Positions 1 through 5,742 of a stretch of 5,746 bases of DNA are shown in pieces (position 1 is the stretch's first letter; each line of letters opens with the position of its first letter). Where the stretch lies: assembly GCA_022745215.1 (NCBI GenBank), contig JAIIWC010000081.1, positions 1 to 5,746 on the forward strand, written 5' to 3'. The notes beneath the pieces were generated by a model that saw nothing but the letters and a program-made list of their open reading frames with translations, did no database searches and was not told the DNA's origin. Source of the stretch: Collinsella sp. (GTDB taxonomy: Bacteria > Actinomycetota > Coriobacteriia > Coriobacteriales > Coriobacteriaceae). The translations under genes and the position numbers were made by a program.

Positions 1-2623
1 CGGCACGGTTCTCGGCGTCCACGTCCACGCGGTCGATGCGCCCGCCAAGCGGCCAACCGGCATACTCGACCTTGAGCTCGTTGAAGGCGAACTCCAGGTA
101 GCGCGGAGCAAAGGGGGCAAGTGCCTCGGACTCGTAGGCAAGCACGCCCTCCAGCTGCGGCAAGATCTCGGCCACCTGGCGCTCCTCCACCGCAGAGAGC
201 GGCACCAGCGGGCCCTCCGTGCCTCGCTTGCCGGCGTGCTCGGTCAACGTCTCGTCAAAGACCTCGCGGAGCAGCTCCTGAACGCGCGGCAGATTCTCGG
301 GCGTCACGCGCTCCATGCCCTCCTGGGGCAGGCGGGCATGCAGGTGCTCCAGCACATCGTGGACAAAGTTGCCCTTCTCCATATTTCCAAAGCCCGCGTC
401 GATGGACTGGGGCTTCACGCGATACGACACGAACCAGCACAGCGGGCACGTCGAGTACGCCTCAATCTGCGAGGCGGACGTCAGGCGCGGCACGAGCGGC
501 GCGTTCTCGCCCTCGCCATCGCGGCGACGCAGGACCAGGTACGGCACAGCCGCCTCACTCAAATGCTGAGGAGCCTCGCACGCGACGCGCTTGCACTCGA
601 TGCCCTCGCCGGCCGCTGGATCAAAATCGGCGACGATACCGCCCTCGCCCACGCACGAAACCCTGGCGGCGCCAGTGGCCTCGGCGTGCGCTCGAAGCTC
701 GGTCCACGCGGCCGCCGGATAGCACTCGCGCGCCTGGCGATCGTGCGTCACGCGGGCAAGCGCAACCGGGCCGCGCGCAGCCTGCATCGCGCGGCCGAAG
801 CGCACGCGCAACAAGGCGGCAGGTTCAAGCGTCACACCGCTGCGATCTAACTCTGACGTCAGCGTGGCCAGCGGGCCCTCTTCATGTGAGAGCGGATAAC
901 TGTCCAGGTCGACGTCGGCAAACAGCACGGCATCGTAGCTGTCGGGGCGCAGGGCCGCCGCATCGGCAAGCGACGCAAAGCACACCTGGGCGCGCGGTGC
1001 GCGGTCGACCTCGTAGGTCTCGTAATCGTATGCGGTGCTGCGCTTGTCCACCTTGGTACGAACGTCATCGAGCACGGGCACGGTCGCGGCCTGTGACACG
1101 TCGAGCGCACGGGCGTCGTTCATAAGGATGTCGATGGCATGGCGCAGCAGGGTCATCTCTGCCTGGCGACGAGCCTGACCGTCAAGGCCTCCAAGGGCGC
1201 GATCGGGCAGCGCCTCGGCGACGGCGAGCATGGCTTTGAGCGCCGTCACGGGTTTGTCGCGCCACAGCGCCTGAAACACGTCCGAGACCACGCACGGCAC
1301 GTTCTTAAACCAGTTCTCATCACTGGCAGCCTTGCGCGAGGACCTGACCTGGCCCTGCACGCTCTGCAGCAGGCTCTTGACGGCCGTGGTGGTCTTGCCG
1401 CGCGACAGGCGCATGTTCTTGTCGAAGGTGCGGGCGCTGGCGGCATCGGCACCCGAAAGCGGACTGTAAATCCAGTCGGTAAGCTCCGGCGCGGGCCACC
1501 ACTCGGTCTTGGAGGCGGCGCCCTCGTCGGCGGCCTTCATGCGCTCGATCAGATTGGCGAGCGCCGAGAACTGCCTGCCCGCGATGGATTGGGAAAACGC
1601 CGTAAACTCGGTTGTCTCGGCCGCAATATGACGCGCCGCCAAACGGGCGGCGAGTTCACCGAACAGTTGGGGCGCCCGGGCAGACACCACGAGCACGCGC
1701 ACGGGGTCCACGGACGCCGCGACACCGCCGTCGACTGCGGCGTCCTCACACGTTTTTACCAGCTCATCGACTGCATCCACATAGGCGTGGGCGCGGGCGT
1801 GAGGTCCGGCAACCTCTACAAAAGTAGGCTGAGTGGCGGGCTTGGAGGCAGTCTGGGGCGCAGCGGCACCCTCCCCCAGCGGCGCAGCCTCAAACAGCAC
1901 ACCGCGGGCATCAAAGGCGGCAGCAAGTTCCTCGCGCATTGCCGCCTGCTCGCGGGCAAGCAGCACAACGACCTCTCCCCCATTGTTCGCCACGGCCGAC
2001 AGCAGCTCGAGCAGGCCGTGCGTAAACGATGTGGTGCCGCGCACGCATACGGCGCGGGTGCACGCCGGCAGGCTATCGGCCAGGACACCGGCCATAATAT
2101 CAGCCGCCTCGCAGGGCTCGACCATGTCTCGACGGTCCAAGCCGCTCGCATAGGCACTCAACAGCTCGAACACGCGAGCCTCGGCGTCGCTCTTGGGATC
2201 GGGCTGGCAAACGTCGCCGCAGCAGCGCTCGGCACCCGTTCCCGCTACGCCCGGCAGTACATCGCGGGCCATGCGCGCGAGCATGCGCACCGTGCCCTGA
2301 CTGCGCGAAAGCGGCTGCAGATCGGCATCGTCGCGACGGGCGATCATGTCCGAGAACAGCATCTGGCGCTGCATATTGTCGACGAAGCTGCGGCCATCGC
2401 CCATAAGCTCCCACAGAGAACGAAGCCACGACGCGGGGGTTTTGTAGTCAACGCCCAGCGAGACGCCAGCAACCGCAGCATCGTGACGACACAGGTCGAG
2501 TTCGGCAAACGAGGGCGCCAGCAAAACGGCACGCCCGTGGCGGGCAACCAGGTCGGCGAGCAACGCCGCCTCGGCGTCGCTCAAGTCCGCACCGGTATTG
2601 GTGGTATAGATTCGAACAGGCAT
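1..2623 (-). CDS. AddB-like PD-(D/E)XK nuclease / helicase-exonuclease subunit B, partial (3' end beyond window)
   Basis: This frame stays open for 874 codons from an ATG at 2623 to the left edge; its only upstream limit is an in-frame stop at 2666-2668. GGAGG lies three bases before the ATG. The protein resembles AddB, the partner of the AddA helicase in double-strand-break end processing. The N-terminal half looks like an inactive SF1-helicase fold. Residues near 580-600 (YDAVLFADVDLDSYP) resemble the conserved late helicase segment of AddB. The C-terminal nuclease domain opens with SASQIEAYSTCPLCWF at about 716-731, where C726 or C729 could be the first Fe-S ligand. GNFVHDVLE follows at 751-759 and GGRIDRVD at 860-867, with D864 the likely first catalytic acidic residue. 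The downstream (D/E)xK and the remaining cysteines lie outside the window. There is no Walker A motif near the N-terminus. An addA-type helicase gene is expected further left. The family call is firm; AddB orthology is inference. Confidence 0.85.
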   Translation of the reverse strand, partial: MPVRIYTTNTGADLSDAEAALLADLVARHGRAVLLAPSFAELDLCRHDAAVAGVSLGVDYKTPASWLRSLWELMGDGRSFVDNMQRQMLFSDMIARRDDADLQPLSRSQGTVRMLARMARDVLPGVAGTGAERCCGDVCQPDPKSDAEARVFELLSAYASGLDRRDMVEPCEAADIMAGVLADSLPACTRAVCVRGTTSFTHGLLELLSAVANNGGEVVVLLAREQAAMREELAAAFDARGVLFEAAPLGEGAAAPQTASKPATQPTFVEVAGPHARAHAYVDAVDELVKTCEDAAVDGGVAASVDPVRVLVVSARAPQLFGELAARLAARHIAAETTEFTAFSQSIAGRQFSALANLIERMKAADEGAASKTEWWPAPELTDWIYSPLSGADAASARTFDKNMRLSRGKTTTAVKSLLQSVQGQVRSSRKAASDENWFKNVPCVVSDVFQALWRDKPVTALKAMLAVAEALPDRALGGLDGQARRQAEMTLLRHAIDILMNDARALDVSQAATVPVLDDVRTKVDKRSTAYDYETYEVDRAPRAQVCFASLADAAALRPDSYDAVLFADVDLDSYPLSHEEGPLATLTSELDRSGVTLEPAALLRVRFGRAMQAARGPVALARVTHDRQARECYPAAAWTELRAHAEATGAARVSCVGEGGIVADFDPAAGEGIECKRVACEAPQHLSEAAVPYLVLRRRDGEGENAPLVPRLTSASQIEAYSTCPLCWFVSYRVKPQSIDAGFGNMEKGNFVHDVLEHLHARLPQEGMERVTPENLPRVQELLREVFDETLTEHAGKRGTEGPLVPLSAVEERQVAEILPQLEGVLAYESEALAPFAPRYLEFAFNELKVEYAGWPLGGRIDRVDVDAENRA

Positions 2624-2672
2624 GGTCCTCCACTCAAACCGTTCGCAATAATCAATGCATCCATCCTACCCG

Positions 2673-2709
2673 CCCACGCGGACAGATTTGCCCCACGCCA
2701 ACAGATTTG
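2673..2709. repeat. Two-copy direct repeat, 18 bp with period 19
   Basis: CCCACGCGGACAGATTTG (2673-2690) is followed one base later by CCCACGCCAACAGATTTG (2692-2709), a match at 16 of 18 positions. The pair lies 50-86 bp upstream of the AddB-like start and abuts the large inverted repeat. On the coding strand each copy reads CAAATCTGT followed by a GC-rich half. It could be a doubled operator site for the nuclease gene or part of a compound intergenic repeat. The function is unknown. Confidence 0.6.
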
Positions 2710-2792
2710 ATCCCTCGGGGACGGAGGAAAACGGATCACCGAGGGGTCAGTCTAACCCGGTGATCCGTTTCCTCCGTCCCCGAGGGATCAAA
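2706..2792. repeat. Long near-perfect inverted repeat (35-36 bp arms, 16-bp loop)
   Basis: The left arm at 2706-2741 and the right arm at 2758-2792 are reverse complements over their whole length except for one extra A in the left arm (a run of four A's against three). The loop is 2742-2757. A nested alternative pairing exists: 2709-2721 can also pair with 2736-2748 (11 of 13 positions), so two mutually exclusive folds are possible. The element sits between a terminator and the AddB-like gene, so it would form a large hairpin in any read-through leader. It could be a REP/MITE-like intergenic palindrome or a structured leader. No transposase and no clear target-site duplication were found. Confidence 0.8.
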
Positions 2793-2815
2793 AAACCGCC
2801 CCCGAAGGGACGGTT
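2790..2815 (-). terminator. Rho-independent terminator of the YerC/YecD-like gene
   Basis: On the minus strand AACCGTCCC (2815-2807) pairs with GGGGCGGTT (2802-2794), giving nine pairs with one T-G wobble around a TTCG tetraloop. It ends in a run of six T's (2795-2790), two of which close the stem. It starts 27 bases past the stop codon of the TrpR-like gene, in the orientation expected for terminating it. Confidence 0.85.
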
Positions 2816-2841
2816 CTGCGCAATTCGTTTTTGCCGCTGGC

Positions 2842-3141
2842 CTACTCGCCATCCTCCAGTTTGATGAGGATCTTGCGATAGCCACCGTACTCGCCATTAA
2901 GCGCCTTGGACACGCGGCTCACCGTGGTGGACGAAGCGCCGGTGCGGGCCTGAACCTCAACATAGGGCTCGCCCTCATCCAGATAGCGCGCGACCTGCAG
3001 GCGCTGCGATAAATCGCAAATCTCGCGCGGCGTGCAGATATCGGTTAAAAACGCCTGGATATCGTTCTCGTCATCCAAAAGACTAAATGCGTGGACCAGC
3101 TGCTTGACATCAGGCTTGTCAAACATGTTCTCGATATTCAT
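2842..3141 (-). CDS. YerC/YecD family TrpR-related DNA-binding regulator
   Basis: This 99-residue protein matches the compact TrpR-like YerC/YecD family in length and pattern. Residues 34-54 (DICTPREICDLSQRLQVA onward) form the conserved helix. Residues 60-83 (YVEVQARTGASSTTVSRVSK) form the helix-turn-helix with the typical TgaSxxTVSRVskaLN recognition helix, followed by a GGYRK segment at 86-90. Members are small cytoplasmic repressors. TrpR itself senses tryptophan, while the Gram-positive YerC-type proteins have been linked to amino-acid metabolism, including histidine genes; the ligand cannot be read from this sequence. The ATG at 3141 has only a weak GGTGAT-like ribosome site, and an internal ATG five codons later is an alternative start. 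The gene stands alone, ends in its own terminator, and is divergent from the holin-like gene. No his or trp genes are in the window. Confidence 0.9.
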   Translation of the reverse strand: MNIENMFDKPDVKQLVHAFSLLDDENDIQAFLTDICTPREICDLSQRLQVARYLDEGEPYVEVQARTGASSTTVSRVSKALNGEYGGYRKILIKLEDGE

Positions 3142-3465
3142 CGATCACCGCCAAACCCGCCATAAGGCATCGAAGTTGATACTGACATCGGGCATCGTTC
3201 GCCCGTAATATGCAATAAAACTATGCATGGGCTATTTGCCCGTAGCAGTGTAGCACACCACCAAACTAAAGCGACAAGACTCTCTGCCAGCGGCACGTTT
3301 TTCAGGACGAACGCCGTTTAGAAACCGAATGCGCACGTAAGCTCCACGAATATTTGAGACAATGGGCGCCCAAACACCGCGGCGCGCCCGCGCAACCATC
3401 CAAGTCGCCGCCGCAAGCCGCTTCACGCGACGCCAGCAACCCCGGCGCAAGAAAGGATTCACGCC
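3142..3465. other. Divergent intergenic spacer, no gene seen
   Basis: This 324-bp stretch separates the divergent TrpR-like and holin-like genes. Open frames crossing it run antisense into the holin gene and have no recognisable domain. On the minus strand a weak promoter-like pair (TTGTCG, 19-bp gap, TACACT, roughly 3245-3276) could serve the regulator, but its spacing is poor. No convincing promoter was found for the holin-like gene, although its leader must lie here. The part from 3361 to 3450 is very GC-rich. A ribosome-binding site for the holin-like gene (AAAGGA) is at 3452-3457. Confidence 0.5.
3210..3228. promoter_or_regulatory. Possible operator upstream of the TrpR-like gene
   Basis: ATGCA (3210-3214) and TGCAT (3224-3228) form a short inverted repeat around an AT-rich nine-base centre, about 70-90 bp upstream of the TrpR-like start codon. 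TrpR-family repressors bind short dyads and often repress themselves, so this is a candidate autoregulatory site. Five-base arms can occur by chance, so support is weak. Confidence 0.25.
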
Positions 3466-3831
3466 ATGCGCTTTATGCTTAACTGGCTCTTCACCTCGAT
3501 CGCCATCGCGATCGCCACGTTCCTCGTCCCCGGTATCCAACCCTTCGGCTTTGCCGAGGCCTGGGTCTGCTTTGCCTTTGTGGGACTGTTCCTCAACATC
3601 GTCGATTCGTTCGTCAAACCGTTCCTCACGGTCATCTCGCTGCCGCTCACAATCATTACGCTCGGCATTTTCCAGCTCGTGCTCAACAGCTTTATGCTGG
3701 AGCTCGCCAGCTACCTGTCGGTCAACCTGTTGGGCGTCGGTATCTCCATCGCCGGCTTTGGCTCGGCCTTTATGGGCAGCATCCTAGTGTCCATCATGCG
3801 CAGCATCCTCGATAGTCTTGCCGAGGACTAA
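3466..3831 (+). CDS. Phage holin family 4 / YvlD-like four-TM membrane protein
   Basis: This 121-residue, very hydrophobic protein has four predicted membrane helices at about 3-21, 29-46, 54-80 and 88-112. It matches the phage_holin_4_2 (YvlD) family by the helix-2 end LFLNIVDSFVKPFL, with N44 and K51-P52, and by LPLTIITLGIF at 59-69 with N74 just after. Despite the family name, most members are chromosomal, stand far from any phage genes and have no demonstrated lytic role; in Bacillus, YvlD sits with envelope-stress genes. Nothing in this window points to a prophage. The ATG at 3466 is supported by AAAGGA eight bases upstream. The gene is monocistronic, followed by a strong terminator, and convergent with the Rrf2 gene. 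A general envelope role is only inference. Confidence 0.88.
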   Translation: MRFMLNWLFTSIAIAIATFLVPGIQPFGFAEAWVCFAFVGLFLNIVDSFVKPFLTVISLPLTIITLGIFQLVLNSFMLELASYLSVNLLGVGISIAGFGSAFMGSILVSIMRSILDSLAED

Positions 3832-3871
3832 AACGGCCATTCCGACCGTGTCCGTCTCAACAGCCCAAAAC

Positions 3872-3911
3872 GAAGGCCGCCCATCGCAAAAATGGGCGGC
3901 CTTCTTATTTG
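3872..3911 (+). terminator. Strong hairpin terminator, probably bidirectional
   Basis: GAAGGCCGCCCAT (3872-3884) pairs perfectly with ATGGGCGGCCTTC (3892-3904) around a seven-base loop, followed by TTATTTG. It lies 40 bases after the holin-like stop codon. On the opposite strand the stem is followed by G then TTTT, so it can also serve the convergent Rrf2 gene ending at 3972. Confidence 0.9.
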
Positions 3912-3971
3912 TCAATCCTCAGAGGGCAAGAGAATCTACCATTTCCGCCCCGTCCCCACATGGCAGGTGGG

Positions 3972-4400
3972 CTAGATGACGTAGTCGTAGCCTTCGTTGG
4001 GAGCGACGAGTGCATCGAGCGTCACACCGTCGAGGTAGTCGTTGATGAGCTTGTCCAGGTTCTTCCACACGTCGAGCGTGGGGCACTCGTCCGAACGCGA
4101 GCAGCCCTTGCAGTCGCCGTCTAGGCATGCGACCGGCGCCAGGCTGCCCTCGGTCAGGCGCAAAATCTCGCCCACCGTGTACTGCTCGGGCGGGCGCGTG
4201 AGCACATAGCCGCCGCCCTTGCCGCGCATGCCCGAGAGCATATTGGCACGCACGAGCGTGGCCAAAATGTTCTCCAGATATTTCTCCGAAATCCCCTGAC
4301 GCGCGGCGATCTCTTTGAGAGGAATGCGTCCTGCCGCCTGGTGCTCGGCCAAGTCGACCATAACGCGCAGGGCATATCTGCCCTTTGTGGAAACCAACAT
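3972..4400 (-). CDS. Rrf2 family transcriptional regulator (IscR/CymR-like)
   Basis: This 142-residue protein has the standard Rrf2 layout. It opens with MLVSTKGRYALRVMVDLAEH. A winged helix-turn-helix spans about 26-67, with ISEKYLENILATLVRA as recognition helix and GMRGKGGGYVL (57-67) as wing. The signalling segment holds C92, C97, C100 and C106. IscR and NsrR ligate an Fe-S cluster with cysteines in this region; CymR lacks that set and senses cysteine status through CysK. The spacing here differs slightly from IscR (C92, C98, C104, H107), so cluster binding is likely but unproven. The opening sequence, typical of the family, fixes the start; AAAGG lies 11 bases upstream, a rather long gap. 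The gene is divergent from cysK, which suggests control of cysteine or Fe-S sulfur supply. Its own promoter overlaps a palindrome, suggesting autoregulation. Confidence 0.93.
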   Translation of the reverse strand: MLVSTKGRYALRVMVDLAEHQAAGRIPLKEIAARQGISEKYLENILATLVRANMLSGMRGKGGGYVLTRPPEQYTVGEILRLTEGSLAPVACLDGDCKGCSRSDECPTLDVWKNLDKLINDYLDGVTLDALVAPNEGYDYVI

Positions 4401-4431
4401 ATATATAGCTGCCTTTCGGTCTTTTAATTCG

Positions 4432-4442
4432 TAGAAATTCTA
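4432..4442. promoter_or_regulatory. Perfect palindrome overlapping the rrf2 -10, candidate operator
   Basis: TAGAAATTCTA is a perfect 11-bp palindrome around a central A. It overlaps the proposed -10 element (TAGAAT) of the Rrf2 gene, 32-42 bp upstream of its start codon. Binding of the Rrf2 dimer here would block its own promoter. It does not closely match the IscR or NsrR consensus known to me, so the assignment to this regulator is inference from position. Confidence 0.45.
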
Positions 4443-4464
4443 GCCGAAATATTGGTTTTGGAAA
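4437..4464 (-). promoter_or_regulatory. Candidate promoter of the Rrf2 regulator gene
   Basis: On the minus strand TTTCCA (4464-4459, four of six matches to the -35 consensus) is followed after 16 bp by TAGAAT (4442-4437, five of six matches to TATAAT). Transcription would start near 4430, giving a leader of about 30 bases before the ATG at 4400. Confidence 0.45.
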
Positions 4465-4517
4465 TACCTATTCCCGTCAAGATGGTTAATCGACTCGTAA
4501 TAATCTTCTATTTCCTA

Positions 4518-4546
4518 TTGCGTTACTAGGCTTTGGTGTCTACTAT
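4518..4546 (+). promoter_or_regulatory. Sigma-A-type promoter of cysK
   Basis: TTGCGT (4518-4523), a 17-bp spacer and TACTAT (4541-4546) make a good housekeeping promoter. Transcription would start near 4552-4554 and leave a leader of about 100 bases before the cysK ATG. Confidence 0.65.
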
Positions 4547-4553
4547 GCTTGCC

Positions 4554-4621
4554 AACAGCAAAACGAACAACCCATAAGGTTTGTGGGTTTCGCTGTTACA
4601 CACACCGTAAAACCACACGGT
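4554..4621 (+). promoter_or_regulatory. Structured cysK leader: stem-loop at the predicted 5' end plus a second small hairpin
   Basis: AACAGC (4554-4559) pairs with GCTGTT (4592-4597). After one A/C mismatch, AAAC (4561-4564) pairs with GTTT (4587-4590), and the inner part can extend the stem through AACAACC with GGTTTGT. A smaller five-pair hairpin follows (ACCGT 4604-4608 with ACGGT 4617-4621). There is no T-rich terminator tail, so this is not an obvious attenuator. It does not match a T-box or SAM riboswitch that I recognise. It may stabilise the mRNA or be a DNA-level operator dyad. Confidence 0.45.
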
Positions 4622-4653
4622 ATCCAGTCATTTGAACACTTTGGAGGTTCACC

Positions 4654-5592
4654 ATGAGCAATGTTTACACGTCCATCGATCAGCTTATCGGCCACACTCC
4701 GCTTCTGGAGCTCACTCACTTTGAGGCCGATGAGGACCTCAAGGCCCGCGTGCTCGTCAAGCTGGAATACTTCAACCCCGCCGGCTCCGTCAAAGACCGC
4801 GTCGCCAAGAACATGATCGACGAGGCCGAGAAGGCCGGCAAGATCGTGCGCGGCGGCGACTACACCATCATCGAGCCCACGAGTGGCAATACCGGCGTCG
4901 GCATCGCCTCGGTGGCGGCGGCTCGCGGCTACAAGGTGATCATCACCATGCCCGAGACCATGTCCGTCGAGCGTCGCAAGCTTATGCAGGCATATGGCGC
5001 ACAGCTCGTGCTCACCGACGGCTCCAAGGGCATGAAGGGCGCCATCGCCAAGGCCGAGGAGCTGCAGAAGGAGACGCCCAACAGCATTATCGCCGGTCAG
5101 TTTGTGAACCCTGCCAACCCCGCCATCCACAAGGCCACGACCGGCCCCGAGATCTGGGATGACACCGACGGCCAGGTCGACATCTTCGTCGCCGGCGTTG
5201 GCACCGGCGGCACCGTGACCGGCGTGGGCGAGTTCCTCAAGGAGCAGAATCCCGAGATTCAGGTCGTCGCCGTCGAGCCCGCCACCTCCCCGGTGCTCTC
5301 CAAGGGCCAGGCCGGCCCGCACAAGATCCAGGGTATCGGCGCCGGCTTTGTGCCCGACGTCCTCGACACCCAGATCTATGACGAGATCATCCCCGTCGAG
5401 AACGACGACGCCTTTGCCACCGGCCGCGCCGTGGGCCACAAGGAGGGCGTGCTCGTGGGCATTTCGTCCGGCGCCGCCGTGTGGGCCGCGCTACAGCTGG
5501 CCAAGCGCCCCGAGAACGAGGGCAAGACCATCGTGGCGCTGCTCGCCGATACCGGTGAGCGCTACCTGTCCACGGCGCTCTTCCAGGACTAG
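4654..5592 (+). CDS. cysK: Cysteine synthase A (O-acetylserine sulfhydrylase)
   Basis: This 312-residue cytoplasmic PLP enzyme converts O-acetylserine and sulfide to cysteine and acetate. It has the full family length and all key motifs: NPAGSVKDR (41-49) with the Schiff-base lysine K47, the substrate loop TSGNT (76-80), the PLP phosphate-binding glycine loop GVGTGGT (181-187), KIQGIGAGF (224-232), and GISSGA (269-274), where S272 is expected to contact the pyridine nitrogen. It ends with GERYLST near 301-307. The overall pattern fits the CysK branch rather than cystathionine beta-synthase, and there is no CBS domain. The ATG at 4654 has GGAGG six bases upstream. The gene has its own promoter and appears monocistronic; no cysE lies in the window. 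It is divergent from the Rrf2 regulator. In Bacillus subtilis, CysK itself binds the Rrf2 repressor CymR, so a physical link is possible here but not shown. Confidence 0.97.
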   Translation: MSNVYTSIDQLIGHTPLLELTHFEADEDLKARVLVKLEYFNPAGSVKDRVAKNMIDEAEKAGKIVRGGDYTIIEPTSGNTGVGIASVAAARGYKVIITMPETMSVERRKLMQAYGAQLVLTDGSKGMKGAIAKAEELQKETPNSIIAGQFVNPANPAIHKATTGPEIWDDTDGQVDIFVAGVGTGGTVTGVGEFLKEQNPEIQVVAVEPATSPVLSKGQAGPHKIQGIGAGFVPDVLDTQIYDEIIPVENDDAFATGRAVGHKEGVLVGISSGAAVWAALQLAKRPENEGKTIVALLADTGERYLSTALFQD

Positions 5593-5709
5593 GGCCCGTC
5601 GCCCATAGGTTGAGCCCAGGACGAACCGGTCTCCTCTCTCCCGGCAGGGTTGATTTCCGATCTCAGCCGAACACGTTGAGCGGATAGACCGTTCCCGCAG
5701 CTAGCCGAA
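5593..5709. other. cysK downstream spacer, no gene seen
   Basis: Between the cysK stop and the GC-rich hairpin at the right edge there is no credible open frame, tRNA or repeat. A frame overlapping the end of cysK is a high-GC shadow. Confidence 0.5.
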
Positions 5710-5742
5710 CGCCCCCGAGGCCCCATCCGGGCCCCGGGGGCG
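5710..5742 (+). terminator. GC-rich hairpin downstream of cysK, candidate terminator
   Basis: CGCCCCCG (5710-5717) pairs with CGGGGGCG (5735-5742). After one mismatch, GGCCC (5719-5723) pairs with GGGCC (5729-5733) around a five-base loop. The stem is very stable. The window ends four bases later, so a T-tract cannot be confirmed; on the minus strand there is none. It most likely terminates cysK, about 120 bases past its stop. Confidence 0.5.

Noticed and set aside
121..1125. Plus-strand open frames of 334 and 204 codons
   Set aside because: Both are antisense to the same nuclease gene, with Arg/Pro/Ala-rich composition and no motif or ribosome site.
1387..1402. RGKTTT (around residues 408-413 of the AddB-like protein) as a Walker A motif
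   Set aside because: The required upstream glycine is missing and the position in the middle of the protein is wrong for the family.
1139..2710. A 523-codon plus-strand open frame
   Set aside because: It lies entirely antisense to the AddB-like gene and its spacer. Its translation has no recognisable domain and is rich in R, G, H and A, typical of a high-GC shadow frame, while the opposite frame shows clear nuclease motifs.
2655..2864. A 69-codon plus-strand frame over the intergenic repeats
   Set aside because: It runs through the inverted repeat and terminator and into the end of the TrpR-like gene. Its composition is low-information, so it is not a credible gene.
3232..3540. A 102-codon minus-strand frame across the spacer and the holin-like gene start
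   Set aside because: It overlaps the start of a well-supported membrane protein gene, is Arg-rich and has no recognisable domain or convincing ribosome site.
4401..4653. T-box or SAM riboswitch upstream of cysK
   Set aside because: No T-box motif, no specifier-loop architecture and no terminator/antiterminator pair is visible; only simple stem-loops are seen.
4543..5439. A 298-codon minus-strand frame opposite cysK
   Set aside because: It is antisense to a gene with complete cysteine synthase motifs. Its G, D, L, A and V-rich translation is the mirror of biased codon use.
5640..5675. A TpsiC-like stretch (GGTTGATTTCC) suggesting a tRNA
   Set aside because: No matching acceptor, D or anticodon stems can be built around it on either strand.
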